A stretch of DNA of 64,000 bases, taken from NCBI RefSeq assembly GCF_039538765.1, contig NZ_BAABCJ010000007.1, positions 186,001 to 250,000 of the forward strand, written 5' to 3'. This DNA comes from Zhihengliuella alba. Its GTDB lineage: Bacteria > Actinomycetota > Actinomycetes > Actinomycetales > Micrococcaceae. The notes beneath the pieces were generated by a model that worked only from the letters and a program-made list of their open reading frames with translations, was not told the DNA's origin and searched no databases. Below are positions 16,800 through 25,319 of the stretch, one piece after another. Numbering within the stretch: the first letter of the stretch is position 1; each line of letters opens with the position of its first letter. The position numbers were made by a program, and so were the translations under genes.

Positions 16800-17758
16800 A
16801 CGCCGCAGCGAAGCAGCGTCACTTCGACCTCAAGTCGTTCCTCGCCAACAACGGCGCCCTCGTGGGGCTGGTGGTCCTCTGCATCGCGCTGTGGATCGCC
16901 ACCCCGCACTTCCTGACCGGACCGAACCTGATGAACATCGGCATCCAGGTCTCCACCATCGCCGTCATGGCATTCGGCCTGACGTTCGTCATCGTCGCCG
17001 CCGGCATCGACCTCTCGGTCGGCTCGGTCGCCGCGCTCTCGGCGATGGTGTCCGCCTACTGGACCACCACGGCGGGGCTGCCAGATGGGGTGAGCATCCT
17101 CGTGGGACTCGCCGTCGGCGCGGTGTCCGGCCTGGTCACGGGCATGATGAGCGCATACGGCAAGCTGCCCACGTTCATCGCGTCGCTGGCCATGCTGACC
17201 ATCGTCCGCGGCCTGACCCTGGTGGTCTCCGACGGCCGCCCGATCTCCACCTCCGAGTCCGTGTCCTTCCTCGGCTCCAACCTGGGCCCGGTACCCATGC
17301 CGATCATCGTCATGGTGGTCACCGGCCTCATCGCCGCGTTCGTCCTGAACCGCACCATCATCGGCAAGAACGCATTCGCCGTCGGCGGCAACACCGAGGC
17401 CGCCCGCCTGTCCGGCATCCCGGTCAAGCGGGTGCTGGTCACCGTGTTCGCGATCTCCGGGCTCTTCGCCGGACTCGCCGGCATGCTGCTCGCCGGACGC
17501 CTCGACTCCGCCCAGCCCACGCTGGCGACGGGCTACGAGCTGGACGCGATCGCCGCCGTCGTCATCGGAGGGGCCTCCCTCGCCGGCGGAGTCGGCCGGA
17601 TCAGCGGCACCCTGGTGGGCGCGCTGGTCCTCGCCGTGATCCGCAACGGCCTGAACCTGCTGTCCGTCTCGTCCTTCTGGCAGCAGGTGGTCATCGGCGT
17701 GGTGATCGCCCTCGCCGTCGGGTTCGACGTGATCCGCCGCAAGAACGTCCGGCACTAG
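16796..17758 (+). CDS. rbsC: Ribose ABC transporter permease
   Basis: A 320-residue inner-membrane permease with about eight to ten hydrophobic segments and the typical RbsC stretches GLTFVIVAAGIDLSVGSV and GGNTEAARLSGIPV. It forms the ribose channel with RbsA as motor. The start overlaps the rbsA stop (ATGA). Length and pattern match the family; sugar assignment comes from the rbsK and rbsD genes of the same operon. Confidence 0.95.
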   Translation: MNAAAKQRHFDLKSFLANNGALVGLVVLCIALWIATPHFLTGPNLMNIGIQVSTIAVMAFGLTFVIVAAGIDLSVGSVAALSAMVSAYWTTTAGLPDGVSILVGLAVGAVSGLVTGMMSAYGKLPTFIASLAMLTIVRGLTLVVSDGRPISTSESVSFLGSNLGPVPMPIIVMVVTGLIAAFVLNRTIIGKNAFAVGGNTEAARLSGIPVKRVLVTVFAISGLFAGLAGMLLAGRLDSAQPTLATGYELDAIAAVVIGGASLAGGVGRISGTLVGALVLAVIRNGLNLLSVSSFWQQVVIGVVIALAVGFDVIRRKNVRH

Positions 17759-17835
17759 GCGAGCACCGGAACCGCCGCATCATCCGTTCCATCCCACACC
17801 ACCGAACCGCACCACCTCACCGAAGGAGAACCATC

Positions 17836-18768
17836 ATGAAGAGCAACGTCGCTCGCCGCGTGGCCGCCGCCGGCCTCGGCCTCACGCTGGCCCTCACCCT
17901 GTCCGCCTGCAACCGCGGGGAGGACGCCGGCCAGAAGGTCACCCTGGCCGTGTCCACCCTGAACAACCCGTTCTTCGTCGACCTGCGCGACGGCGCCGAG
18001 GACGCCGCCGAGGAGCTCGGCATCGAGCTGGACGTCGTGGACGCCCAGAATGACTCCGCCACCCAGGCCAACCAGCTGGCCACCTCCGCCTCGGACGGTT
18101 CGGCCGGCGTGATCGTCAACGCCGTGGACTCCGCCGCCGCGGGCTCCGCGCTCGGCCCGGTGGTGGACGCCGGACTGCCGGTGGTCGCCGTCGACCGCGC
18201 CGTGGAGGGCGCCGAGGTCGCCTCCCTGGTCGCCAGCGACAACGTCGCCGGCGGCGAGCAGGCCGCCAAGGCGCTGGCCGAGGCCGTGGGCGGCAAGGGC
18301 CAGATCGTGATCCTCGAGGGCGTGCCCGGCGCGTCCTCCACCAACGAGCGCGGCGAGGGCTTCACGAAGGGCCTGGCCGAGTTCCCGGAGATCGAGGTGG
18401 TGGCCCAGCAGACCGCGCAGTACGACCGCGCGACCGCCCTGGACGTCACCACCAACCTGCTCGAGGGCAATCCGGACATCGTCGGCGTGCTGGCGATGAA
18501 CGACGAGATGGCGCTCGGCGCCATCCAGGCCCTCGGCGCCCGCGCCGGCGAGGACATCCACGTGGTGGGCTTCGACGGTACCGAGGACGGCTTCGCCGCC
18601 GTGGAGGACGGCAAGCTGTACGCCACCATCGCGCAGAACCCGGAGGAGCTGGGCCGTCAGTCGGTGGAGGTCATGTCCAAGGTCCTCGCCGGCGAGGAGG
18701 TCGAGGAGCTGCAGAACGTCGCCGTCGACACCGTGACGGTGGAGAACGTCGAGGAGTTCTCCGACTAG
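17836..18768 (+). CDS. rbsB: D-ribose-binding lipoprotein
   Basis: A 310-residue solute-binding protein with a lipoprotein signal peptide (lipobox LSAC followed by NRGED) and the RbsB core: VTLAVSTLNNPFFVDLRDGA, VIVNAVDS, VAVDRAVEG and HVVGFDGTEDG. A GAAGGAG site precedes the ATG at 17836. It delivers ribose to RbsAC from outside the membrane. It lies 77 bases after rbsC and is followed by a strong GC-rich hairpin, which may trim or partially terminate the message so that rbsB is made in excess. Confidence 0.95.
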   Translation: MKSNVARRVAAAGLGLTLALTLSACNRGEDAGQKVTLAVSTLNNPFFVDLRDGAEDAAEELGIELDVVDAQNDSATQANQLATSASDGSAGVIVNAVDSAAAGSALGPVVDAGLPVVAVDRAVEGAEVASLVASDNVAGGEQAAKALAEAVGGKGQIVILEGVPGASSTNERGEGFTKGLAEFPEIEVVAQQTAQYDRATALDVTTNLLEGNPDIVGVLAMNDEMALGAIQALGARAGEDIHVVGFDGTEDGFAAVEDGKLYATIAQNPEELGRQSVEVMSKVLAGEEVEELQNVAVDTVTVENVEEFSD

Positions 18769-18781
18769 CAGGACCCCGGCT

Positions 18782-18816
18782 TCGGGCCCCGCGGGCGCAG
18801 TTGCCCCGGGGCCCGA
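18782..18816 (+). terminator. Hairpin between rbsB and rbsK
   Basis: TCGGGCCCCG pairs perfectly with CGGGGCCCGA across a 15-base loop. No T-run follows, so it may be an attenuating or mRNA-stabilising structure inside the operon, not a full terminator. Confidence 0.55.
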
Positions 18817-18859
18817 GCCACCGAACACCACCAGTGAAACTGAGAGAAACGTAGAGGGA

Positions 18860-19834
18860 ATGAACCAGCCAGCACGCGTCACCGTCGTCGGTTCCAGCAA
18901 TGCGGACCTCGCCGTCACCATGCCCCGACTGCCCGGGCCGGGCGAGACCCTGCTGGCCCATTCCTTCACTGTCTCCCCCGGCGGCAAGGGCGCCAACCAG
19001 GCCCTGGCCGCCGCCCTCGCCGGGGCGCCCACGGAGTTCATCGGGGCCGTGGGCCGCGACGCCAACGCGGAGGAGGCCCTGCGCCTGCTCCGGGAGGCCG
19101 GCGTCGAGCTCGGCCGCGTCCGCACCGTGGACGGGCCCACCGGCGTGGCACTCATCTCGATCGACGACCGCGGCGAGAACTCCATCGCCGTGGTCCCCGG
19201 CGCCAACGGCACGGTGACGGCGGACTTCGTGCGCGAGGTCGGCGGCGGAGACGGCGCCGCCGGGCTCGGCGGCGTGGTGGTCCTGCAGGGCGAGATCCCC
19301 GCCGAGGCCGTCGAGGAGGCCGTCCGCCAGGCGGCCGTCGGCGGGGCCCGCGTGGTCCTGAACCTGGCCCCCGTCATCGAGCTGGCGCGGGAGGCCGTCC
19401 TGGCGGCGGACCCGCTGGTGGCGAACGAGCACGAGGCCGCCCTGGTCCTCGAGATGCTCGGCGCCCCCGTGGCGGCGGATGCCGACGCGGAGACCATGGC
19501 GCGGGAGCTCTGCGCCCGCGGGCTGCGCAGCGTGGTCATCACGCTCGGGGCGGCGGGCTCGCTCGTCGCCGAACTGGACCGGATCGAGCACGACGGCGGT
19601 CCCGGCCAGAGCGGCGAACCGACCCTCACGCGCGTGGAGGCGGTGCGGGTCTCCGCTGTGGACACCACCGGCGCCGGCGACGCCTACACCGGTGCCCTGG
19701 CCGCCCGGCTGGCCCACGGCGACTCGCTGGTGGAGGCCGCAGGGTTCGCGGCGCGCTTCTCGGCCGCGTCGGTCACCCGTCCGGGCGCCCAGGCGTCCTA
19801 CCCGCGCTCGCTGGACGAGGTCGACGCGCTCTAA
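18860..19834 (+). CDS. rbsK: Ribokinase
   Basis: A 324-residue PfkB-family kinase that phosphorylates ribose to ribose 5-phosphate. Key motifs are the substrate-binding SSNADLAV near the start, GGKGANQA at about residue 40 and the catalytic DTTGAGDAYTGAL with its Asp base near residue 275. A GC-rich insertion (LDRIEHDGGPGQSGEP) precedes the catalytic motif. It begins 91 bases after rbsB, past the hairpin, and is followed by rbsD. Confidence 0.94.
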   Translation: MNQPARVTVVGSSNADLAVTMPRLPGPGETLLAHSFTVSPGGKGANQALAAALAGAPTEFIGAVGRDANAEEALRLLREAGVELGRVRTVDGPTGVALISIDDRGENSIAVVPGANGTVTADFVREVGGGDGAAGLGGVVVLQGEIPAEAVEEAVRQAAVGGARVVLNLAPVIELAREAVLAADPLVANEHEAALVLEMLGAPVAADADAETMARELCARGLRSVVITLGAAGSLVAELDRIEHDGGPGQSGEPTLTRVEAVRVSAVDTTGAGDAYTGALAARLAHGDSLVEAAGFAARFSAASVTRPGAQASYPRSLDEVDAL

Positions 19835-19894
19835 GCGCCACCGCACTTGTGCCCGCCCGCTCCCCCGAACGCCCCTCCCTCCGGAAGGACTCCC

Positions 19895-20278
19895 GTGCTG
19901 AAATCCGGCATCCTCAACCCCCACCTCCTGCACGCCCTGGGCACGCTGGGGCACACCGACACCGTGGTGATCGCGGACTGCGGGCTGCCCCTGCCGCGCA
20001 CGGCCACGGTGGTGGACCTCTCGCTGGTCCCCGGGCTGCCGACGTTCGAGTCGGTGCTGACGGCGCTCGCTGAGGCGCTGGTCGTGGAGGGCGTCACCAT
20101 GGCGGCCGAGGCCCGCGGCCAGCGGCCCGAGGCGCAGGTGCGGGAGCACTACGCGGACGTCGAGTTCGTCAGCCACGAGGAGCTGAAGGCGCGGCTGCCG
20201 GCGGCCAAGGTCATCGTCCGCACCGGCGAGACCACCCCGTACGCGAACGTGATCCTGCGCAGCGGGGTCGGCTTCTAG
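19895..20278 (+). CDS. rbsD: D-ribose pyranase
   Basis: A 127-residue RbsD/FucU protein, from the GTG at 19895 (GGAAGGA six bases before it). It begins MLKSGILNPHLLHALGTLGH, with the catalytic-type His pattern, and carries IADCGLPLP and a C-terminal RTGETTPYANVIL. It interconverts pyranose and furanose forms of ribose so that the kinase can use it. The gene closes the rbs operon, and its stop codon TAG is shared on the other strand by the stop of the YkvI-like gene (CTAG). Confidence 0.94.
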   Translation: MLKSGILNPHLLHALGTLGHTDTVVIADCGLPLPRTATVVDLSLVPGLPTFESVLTALAEALVVEGVTMAAEARGQRPEAQVREHYADVEFVSHEELKARLPAAKVIVRTGETTPYANVILRSGVGF

Positions 20279-21414
20279 CGCAGCACCGCCACCGCCGAGC
20301 GGCGGCGGAGGAGCCGCCGGCCCGTGCTGACCAGCATCAGGACCAACAGCAGGATGCCTACGTAGCCGTTGATGACGTAGACGATGTTGACCATCTGCGA
20401 GAACGGCAGGACCAGCCCGATGAGCGTGCCCGCGGCCGCGAGGCCCAACGTCAGACTCTTGAATGGCACGGTCCGCTCGGCGAAGACCCGCGAGGAGACC
20501 GTCCACAGCAGCGGGACCGCCGTGGTGTAGATCCCGGCGAGGATGATGACGGAGAAGCCCGACGCTAGCAGCGGGCTCAAGTCGGCCGCGAGGACCAGCA
20601 TCGGGATCTCCGTCCCGTTGACCCGGGAGATGTTGGCCAGCAGCCCCAGCCCCACGACGATGCAGGCCAGCGAGAAGGCCGCACCGCCGACGAGGCCGCC
20701 GGAAGCCGCCTCCCGGCGGTTGCGCGCCGTCTTGCCGAGCGCCGTGAGGAACGCCGCCAGCCACAGCATGCAGAAGCCGACGTAGGACAGCCCCGCCAGG
20801 AACCAGTTGCTCGAGGCCTGCGTCAGGTCCAGGGTGGGCAGCACGTGGTTCCCGCCCACCACGCCGCCCGGGCCGCGCATGATGCCCAGGAGGCCCAGGC
20901 CGACGGCGATGACGACGATCAGCGGGCCGACCTTGCCGATGACGTCGACCACGCTGCGCAGGCCGAACCAGACCGTGACGCCCACGGCGACGGCCAGGCC
21001 GATGCCGCCGAGGTACTTGGAGAGGCCGTAGTGCTCCTGGAACACGGCGCCGGCGCCGGCCACCATGACGGTGAAGCTGAGGAAGACGAAGACGATCGAG
21101 AAGAAGTCGAAGAAGATCCCGAGGTGCTTGCCGCAGTAGAAGTGGAAGATCTGCGACGGCCGCGCGAACTGGCGGGACTGGCCGGTGGAGAGGAGCTCCA
21201 CGCAGACGTACGTCATGAGGACGAGGACCAGCAGTCCGGTGCCGAAGATCCCCCAGTACCCGTAGGACGTGAAGTACTGCAGGATCTCCTGGCCGGTGGC
21301 GAATCCGGACCCGATGAGGAAGGCGATGATGGCGCCCGCGTAGGTCAGGATTCGGGGCAGGCTCCGGGTCCCGGAGGACGCGGGACGGGTTTCGGTCAGC
21401 GCTGTTTCGGCCAT
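20275..21414 (-). CDS. YkvI-family membrane transporter
   Basis: A 379-residue integral membrane protein with about ten hydrophobic helices and the family opening LTYAGAIIAFLIGSGFATGQEILQYF, a glycine-rich first helix like that of LeuT-fold amino-acid transporters. The ATG at 21414 gives a normal N-terminus; the longer frame from 21561 overlaps the promoter region. YkvI proteins are uncharacterised. The gene is divergent from an aminotransferase and a D-2-hydroxyacid dehydrogenase over a 229-base spacer with twin boxes, suggesting uptake of an amino acid or export of its product (inference). Confidence 0.8.
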   Translation of the reverse strand: MAETALTETRPASSGTRSLPRILTYAGAIIAFLIGSGFATGQEILQYFTSYGYWGIFGTGLLVLVLMTYVCVELLSTGQSRQFARPSQIFHFYCGKHLGIFFDFFSIVFVFLSFTVMVAGAGAVFQEHYGLSKYLGGIGLAVAVGVTVWFGLRSVVDVIGKVGPLIVVIAVGLGLLGIMRGPGGVVGGNHVLPTLDLTQASSNWFLAGLSYVGFCMLWLAAFLTALGKTARNRREAASGGLVGGAAFSLACIVVGLGLLANISRVNGTEIPMLVLAADLSPLLASGFSVIILAGIYTTAVPLLWTVSSRVFAERTVPFKSLTLGLAAAGTLIGLVLPFSQMVNIVYVINGYVGILLLVLMLVSTGRRLLRRRSAVAVLR

Positions 21415-21455
21415 GTCGGCGATGTACTCCCGGTGCGGTGAGGTTGCGTCGGCAA

Positions 21456-21581
21456 CTGATATATGAGAAGTGTATTGAAGGTATGTCACAGGTGTGACCC
21501 AGTCAACACGTGGCCCGCCCGGGCGGCCGCCCAGATCCCGAAAAAGGTATGGCGCGACCATCCGACCCGCTGATATATTAG
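21456..21581. promoter_or_regulatory. Twin CTGATATAT boxes in divergent promoter
   Basis: CTGATATATGAG (21456-21467) and CTGATATATTAG (21570-21581) match in 11 of 12 positions and sit at either end of the spacer between the YkvI-like gene and the aminotransferase gene. Each lies near one gene, as if one regulator controlled both directions. The boxes stand out because they are AT-rich in very GC-rich DNA; they could also include -10 elements. Confidence 0.5.
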
Positions 21582-21643
21582 TCGCATACTAGTCCTCGCT
21601 CTGCTCGGGGGCGCATCGTCAACTCGATGAGGAGTGGAACCGC

Positions 21644-22843
21644 ATGCCGCAGCTCGCTAACCGGCTCGAGAGGCTGGGGACCGAAACCGCCTTCAGCGTC
21701 GCCCAGGCCGCCGCCGCCTGGAAGGCGAAGGGGAACACCGTGTACCCCTTCCATCTGGGGGACATCAACATCCCGACCGCACCGCACATCGTCGAGGCGA
21801 TGAACCAGGCGATCTCCGACGGCTACACGGGCTACTGCCCCGGCCCCGGCATCCCCCAACTGCGCGAGGCCCTGGCCGAGGACGTCGGATCGCGTCGCGG
21901 CATGGAGTTCACTGCGGACAATGTGGTGGTCATGACCGGCGGCAAGCCCGTCATCACCAAGTTCCTGCAGACCGTGATGAACCCGGGCCAGGAGGTCCTC
22001 TACCCCAACCCGGGCTTCCCGATCTACGAGTCCCAGATCGAGTACCTGGGCGGCACCGCCGTCCCCTACGGCTACGCCCCCACCGAGTCCGGCTTCGCCA
22101 TCGACATCGAGAAGATCCGCGCCTCGATCACCAAGAACACCGTGGCGATCATCTACAACGACCTGCAGAACCCCATCTCTGCGGAGTCCACCGACGAGGA
22201 GCGCGAGGCCGTGGCGCAGCTCGCCCAGGAGCACAACCTCTGGGTCCTCTCCGACGAGGCGTACTTCGAGACCCGCTACGAGGGCTCCTCCAAGTCGATC
22301 GCCGCGCTTCCGGGCATGGCCGAGCGCACCGTCATCCTCTACACGTTCAGCAAGAAGTTCGCGATGACCGGTTCGCGGCTGGGCTGCGCCGTGGCGCCGA
22401 CGGAGATCGCCAACGTCATGAGCAAGCTCAACACCAACGACGAGTCCTGCACCACGCACTACGTGCAGTGGGCGGGCATCTCCGCCCTGCGCGGCCCCCA
22501 GGAGCCCGTCCAGGAGATGCTGGACACCCTCAAGGAGCGGCGCGACGTCGCCTGCGAGATCCTCAACTCGATCCCGGGCTTCTCCGTCGCCGTGCCGCAG
22601 TCCACCTTCTACCTGTTCCCCGACGTCACGGACGCCATGGAGCGGAAGGGCTTCACCGCCGTCGGCGACTTCGCCACTGCGGCTCTGGAGGCCACCGGCG
22701 TCTCCTTCTGCACCCGCGAACACTTCGGCCGCCGCCTGCCCGACGAGGACCGGCAGTACATCCGCCTGGCCTACTCCGGCATCGAGACCGACGCGATCCG
22801 CGAGGGCCTGGGCCGCCTGCGCGAATGGATCGAGGCAGCATGA
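21644..22843 (+). CDS. PLP-dependent aminotransferase, class I/II
   Basis: A 399-residue fold-type I aminotransferase. Substrate-side and cofactor motifs are DGYTGYCPGPGIPQLREA, YPNPGFPIYES, the Asn/Asp/Tyr set (NDLQNP, LSDEAYFETRY) and the Schiff-base lysine in FSKKFAMTGSRLG. It transfers an amino group between an amino acid and a keto acid; specificity cannot be predicted. Its TGA overlaps the ATG of the D-2-hydroxyacid dehydrogenase, so the two enzymes are probably made together and act in sequence: amino acid to 2-keto acid to 2-hydroxy acid. Confidence 0.9.
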   Translation: MPQLANRLERLGTETAFSVAQAAAAWKAKGNTVYPFHLGDINIPTAPHIVEAMNQAISDGYTGYCPGPGIPQLREALAEDVGSRRGMEFTADNVVVMTGGKPVITKFLQTVMNPGQEVLYPNPGFPIYESQIEYLGGTAVPYGYAPTESGFAIDIEKIRASITKNTVAIIYNDLQNPISAESTDEEREAVAQLAQEHNLWVLSDEAYFETRYEGSSKSIAALPGMAERTVILYTFSKKFAMTGSRLGCAVAPTEIANVMSKLNTNDESCTTHYVQWAGISALRGPQEPVQEMLDTLKERRDVACEILNSIPGFSVAVPQSTFYLFPDVTDAMERKGFTAVGDFATAALEATGVSFCTREHFGRRLPDEDRQYIRLAYSGIETDAIREGLGRLREWIEAA

Positions 22844-23799
22844 GCCGCGTCGTCGTCACCGGGCGGATCCCGGAAGCCGCGCTCGAGAAGCTCCGCGCCG
22901 AGCACGAGGTCGACGCCTGGACCGGGCAGGATTCGATCGACCGCGACGAGCTGCTGCGCCGCGTAGCGGGAGCCGACGCGATCGTCAGCCTGCTCACCGA
23001 GCGGATCGACGGCGAACTGCTCGACGCCGCCGGCCCCCAGCTGCGCGTGGTCGCCAACGTGGCGGTCGGCTACGACAACATCGACGTCCCGGCCTGCCGG
23101 GAGCGCGACGTGGTGGCCACCAACACGCCGGGCGTGCTCACCGAGGCCACCGCGGACATCGCCTTCGGCCTCATCCTCATGGCCACGCGCCGGCTGGGCG
23201 AGGGCGAGCGGCTGATCCGGTCCGGCACCGCCTGGAAGTGGGGCATGTTCTTCCTCCTGGGCAGCAGCCTGCAGGGCAAGACCCTCGGCGTGGTCGGCAT
23301 GGGCGGCATCGGGCAGGCGACCGCGCGCCGGGCCAAGGCCTTCGGCATGGAGGTGGTGTACCAGTCGCGCAGCGAGATCGATCCCGCCGTCGCGGAGGAG
23401 CTGGGCGCTCGCCGCGTGGAGCTCGACGAGCTCCTGAGCGTGTCCGACGTCGTCTCCCTGCACTGCCCGTACGGACCGGCCACGCACCACCTGATCGGGG
23501 CCGAGCAGCTCGCCGCGATGAAGGAGTCCGCCTACCTGGTCAACACCGCCCGCGGGCCGATCATCGACGAGGAGGCGCTCGCCGCCGCGCTCCGCGCCGG
23601 GCTGATCGCCGGTGCCGGGCTGGACGTCTACGAGCACGAGCCCCGAGTGCATCCGGACCTGCTGGACCTGGACAACGTGGCCCTGGTGCCGCACCTGGGC
23701 TCGGCGACGGTCGAGACGCGGACCGCGATGGCGACGCTCGCCGCCGACAACGCCATCGCCGTGCTCGCCCGCCAGGAGCCGCCGACGCCGATCCGCTAG
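22840..23799 (+). CDS. D-2-hydroxyacid dehydrogenase (glyoxylate/hydroxypyruvate reductase type)
   Basis: A 319-residue NAD(P)-dependent dehydrogenase. The nucleotide-binding motif is GVVGMGGIGQATARRAKAFG near residue 150; catalytic residues are in NVAVGYDNID, VNTARGPIIDEEAL (Arg), the Glu of YEHEPR and His of PHLGSAT. It reduces 2-keto acids such as glyoxylate or hydroxypyruvate, or runs in reverse. Translational coupling to the aminotransferase (ATGA overlap) suggests it reduces that enzyme's keto product. Confidence 0.92.
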   Translation: MSRVVVTGRIPEAALEKLRAEHEVDAWTGQDSIDRDELLRRVAGADAIVSLLTERIDGELLDAAGPQLRVVANVAVGYDNIDVPACRERDVVATNTPGVLTEATADIAFGLILMATRRLGEGERLIRSGTAWKWGMFFLLGSSLQGKTLGVVGMGGIGQATARRAKAFGMEVVYQSRSEIDPAVAEELGARRVELDELLSVSDVVSLHCPYGPATHHLIGAEQLAAMKESAYLVNTARGPIIDEEALAAALRAGLIAGAGLDVYEHEPRVHPDLLDLDNVALVPHLGSATVETRTAMATLAADNAIAVLARQEPPTPIR

Positions 23800-23816
23800 A
23801 CCAGGCCGGCAGCACG

Positions 23817-23866
23817 GGCCTCGCCTGCTTCCGGACGCCCTGGAGCGTCCGGAGGCAGGCGAGGCC
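23817..23866 (+). terminator. Strong hairpin after the aminotransferase/dehydrogenase pair
   Basis: A 22-bp stem with one G-T wobble and a 6-base loop (CCTGGA) starts 17 bases after the dehydrogenase stop. No long T-run follows, which is usual for terminators in GC-rich actinobacteria. Confidence 0.8.
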
Positions 23867-23913
23867 GATGTGTCCTAGTCAACAACGGTTACGCGGACAG
23901 CGTCTTTAAGATG

Positions 23914-23928
23914 AAACTTCAAGTTTCT
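23914..23928. promoter_or_regulatory. Inverted repeat before doxX-like gene
   Basis: GAAACTT-C-AAGTTTC is a perfect 7-1-7 inverted repeat, AT-rich against its surroundings, 19 bases before the DoxX start codon. It is a candidate operator for a redox- or MarR-type regulator; the regulator is not in sight. Confidence 0.5.
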
Positions 23929-23946
23929 ACTGGTGCACTGGTAGCC

Positions 23947-24387
23947 ATGAACAACACGAGTTCCTCCGCAGCCACCGCAGCCCGCCTCATCCTCCGCGTC
24001 GCCGTCGGCTTCCTCTTCCTGGCCCATGGATGGCAGAAGTTCACCGAGTGGACCATCGCGGGCACCACCGAGTCCTTCGCCCAGATGGGCGTCCCCGCCG
24101 CCGAGATCGCGGCGCCCTTCGTCGCCGGCCTCGAGCTGGTGGGCGGCGCGCTGCTGATCCTCGGCTTCCTGACCCGCCCGATCGCCGCGATGCTGACCGT
24201 GGACATGCTCGTGGCCCTCTTCCTGGTCCACCTCGGCGCGGGGGTCTTCGTCTCCGAGGGCGGCTACGAACTCGTCCTGGCCCTGGGTGCCGCCGCCGCG
24301 GGCATCGCCCTGCTCGGCGCCGGCAAGTTCTCCGTCGATGCGGCACTCTTCGGCCGCCGCCAGGGTGCGGTCGCGAAGCTCGCCTAA
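23947..24387 (+). CDS. DoxX family membrane protein
   Basis: A 146-residue protein with four membrane helices. Family features are RLILRVAVGFLFLAHGWQKF at the N-terminus and LELVGGALLILGFLTRP in the third helix. DoxX-like proteins sit in membrane redox or thiol-stress complexes, but the function is usually unproven. The ATG at 23947 is preferred over one at 23911 because the latter overlaps the inverted repeat; neither has a strong ribosome-binding site, so the start is uncertain. Confidence 0.85.
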   Translation: MNNTSSSAATAARLILRVAVGFLFLAHGWQKFTEWTIAGTTESFAQMGVPAAEIAAPFVAGLELVGGALLILGFLTRPIAAMLTVDMLVALFLVHLGAGVFVSEGGYELVLALGAAAAGIALLGAGKFSVDAALFGRRQGAVAKLA

Positions 24388-24431
24388 CCACCACTCACTC
24401 GATCGCTCACTGACGAGCGCGTACTACCCCG

Positions 24432-24474
24432 AGGGCATCGGGCGCCGGCCGCTGCGGCCCGCGCCCGATGCCCT
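24432..24474. terminator. Bidirectional hairpin between convergent genes
   Basis: AGGGCATCGGGCGC pairs with GCGCCCGATGCCCT, with further partial pairing in the middle. It lies between the convergent DoxX and DUF6308 genes and can stop transcription from both sides. Confidence 0.75.
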
Positions 24475-24499
24475 TCGCTTGTCCGCGTCGAATGAGCAG

Positions 24500-25261
24500 C
24501 TATTCGGCCGCGGCCATCTCATCGGCGACGTCGGCATCGCCCTCGATGTTCAGGCCCCGGGCATGGTGCATCCAGAGCACGACGTCTAGAACCCGCAGCA
24601 GTGACAACTGCCGGCCGGCACTCGCGTCCCGTATCTCGCGGAGTGTCCGCACGAACCCATCGTGCTGGAAGGCCTCGCGCCAGAGCGTCCACTGCTTGCC
24701 ACTACCGCTGAGCCCAGCCTGAGCCTTCACGAAGGAGTCGTAGACCGGAATGAGTTGAGGCCGCTTCCGCGCCAACAGCTTGCTCGCAGCGGTCGGACCG
24801 ATCCACCAAGGATCCTCGTGCTGCCGGAGCAGATCCCATGCCCGCTGTGCCGGACTATTGGAATCGTCGAGGAGCCGTGCGAACTCCTCTTCGGTCAGGT
24901 CCTCGAAGCTCCTGTCGGTGGGCAGCTCGGACAGGCAGCCACTCAACTCTTCCGCCGCCGGGCCCAGAATTCCAACAGCAGCCTGCCCGGAGACAGGCTT
25001 CGACAGCAACGAGGTGGCCAACAGGTCCTCTGCCGAGAACTCGTTGGGACGGCTCAGGCCTCCGCCGCCGAAGGTCTCGAAATGGGAACCGGAGTACTTG
25101 GGCCGGCCGTTCTCTCGACGGGCAAAGTACTCGTCGACGTAACCGATGGCTACGTCAGTAGGGATCTCCGGCGGAATCTGCCCCTCCGCTCCGCCTACCG
25201 CCGCAAGCTTCCCGACGAGTCGATCAACACCGTTCTTCTCGGCGCCACTCCGTACAACCAT
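24500..25261 (-). CDS. DUF6308 family protein
   Basis: A 253-residue soluble protein resembling the actinobacterial DUF6308 family, judged from remembered patterns: VDEYFARRENGRPKYSGSHF, an FGGGGLSRPNEFSAEDLLATSLL stretch (residues about 50-75), LGPAAEELSG and GPTAASKLLARKRPQLIPVYDSFV. Function is unknown. The ATG at 25261 is chosen because AGGGGGAG lies eight bases before it, better than for the ATG at 25279. It follows the flavoprotein gene on the same strand by 58 bases. Codon use is somewhat less GC-rich than its neighbours. Confidence 0.75.
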   Translation of the reverse strand: MVVRSGAEKNGVDRLVGKLAAVGGAEGQIPPEIPTDVAIGYVDEYFARRENGRPKYSGSHFETFGGGGLSRPNEFSAEDLLATSLLSKPVSGQAAVGILGPAAEELSGCLSELPTDRSFEDLTEEEFARLLDDSNSPAQRAWDLLRQHEDPWWIGPTAASKLLARKRPQLIPVYDSFVKAQAGLSGSGKQWTLWREAFQHDGFVRTLREIRDASAGRQLSLLRVLDVVLWMHHARGLNIEGDADVADEMAAAE

Positions 25262-25319
25262 GTAGATGCTCCCCCTCATCGCGCACCCGTCCCCAGCGGA
25301 TGGTGCCGTCGACGAGAGC

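Noticed and set aside
16550..17755. A 401-codon minus-strand open frame opposite rbsA/rbsC
   Set aside because: It is an antisense frame over well-supported ribose transporter genes; its product is a low-complexity Asp/Gly/His/Arg mixture typical of antisense frames in GC-rich DNA.
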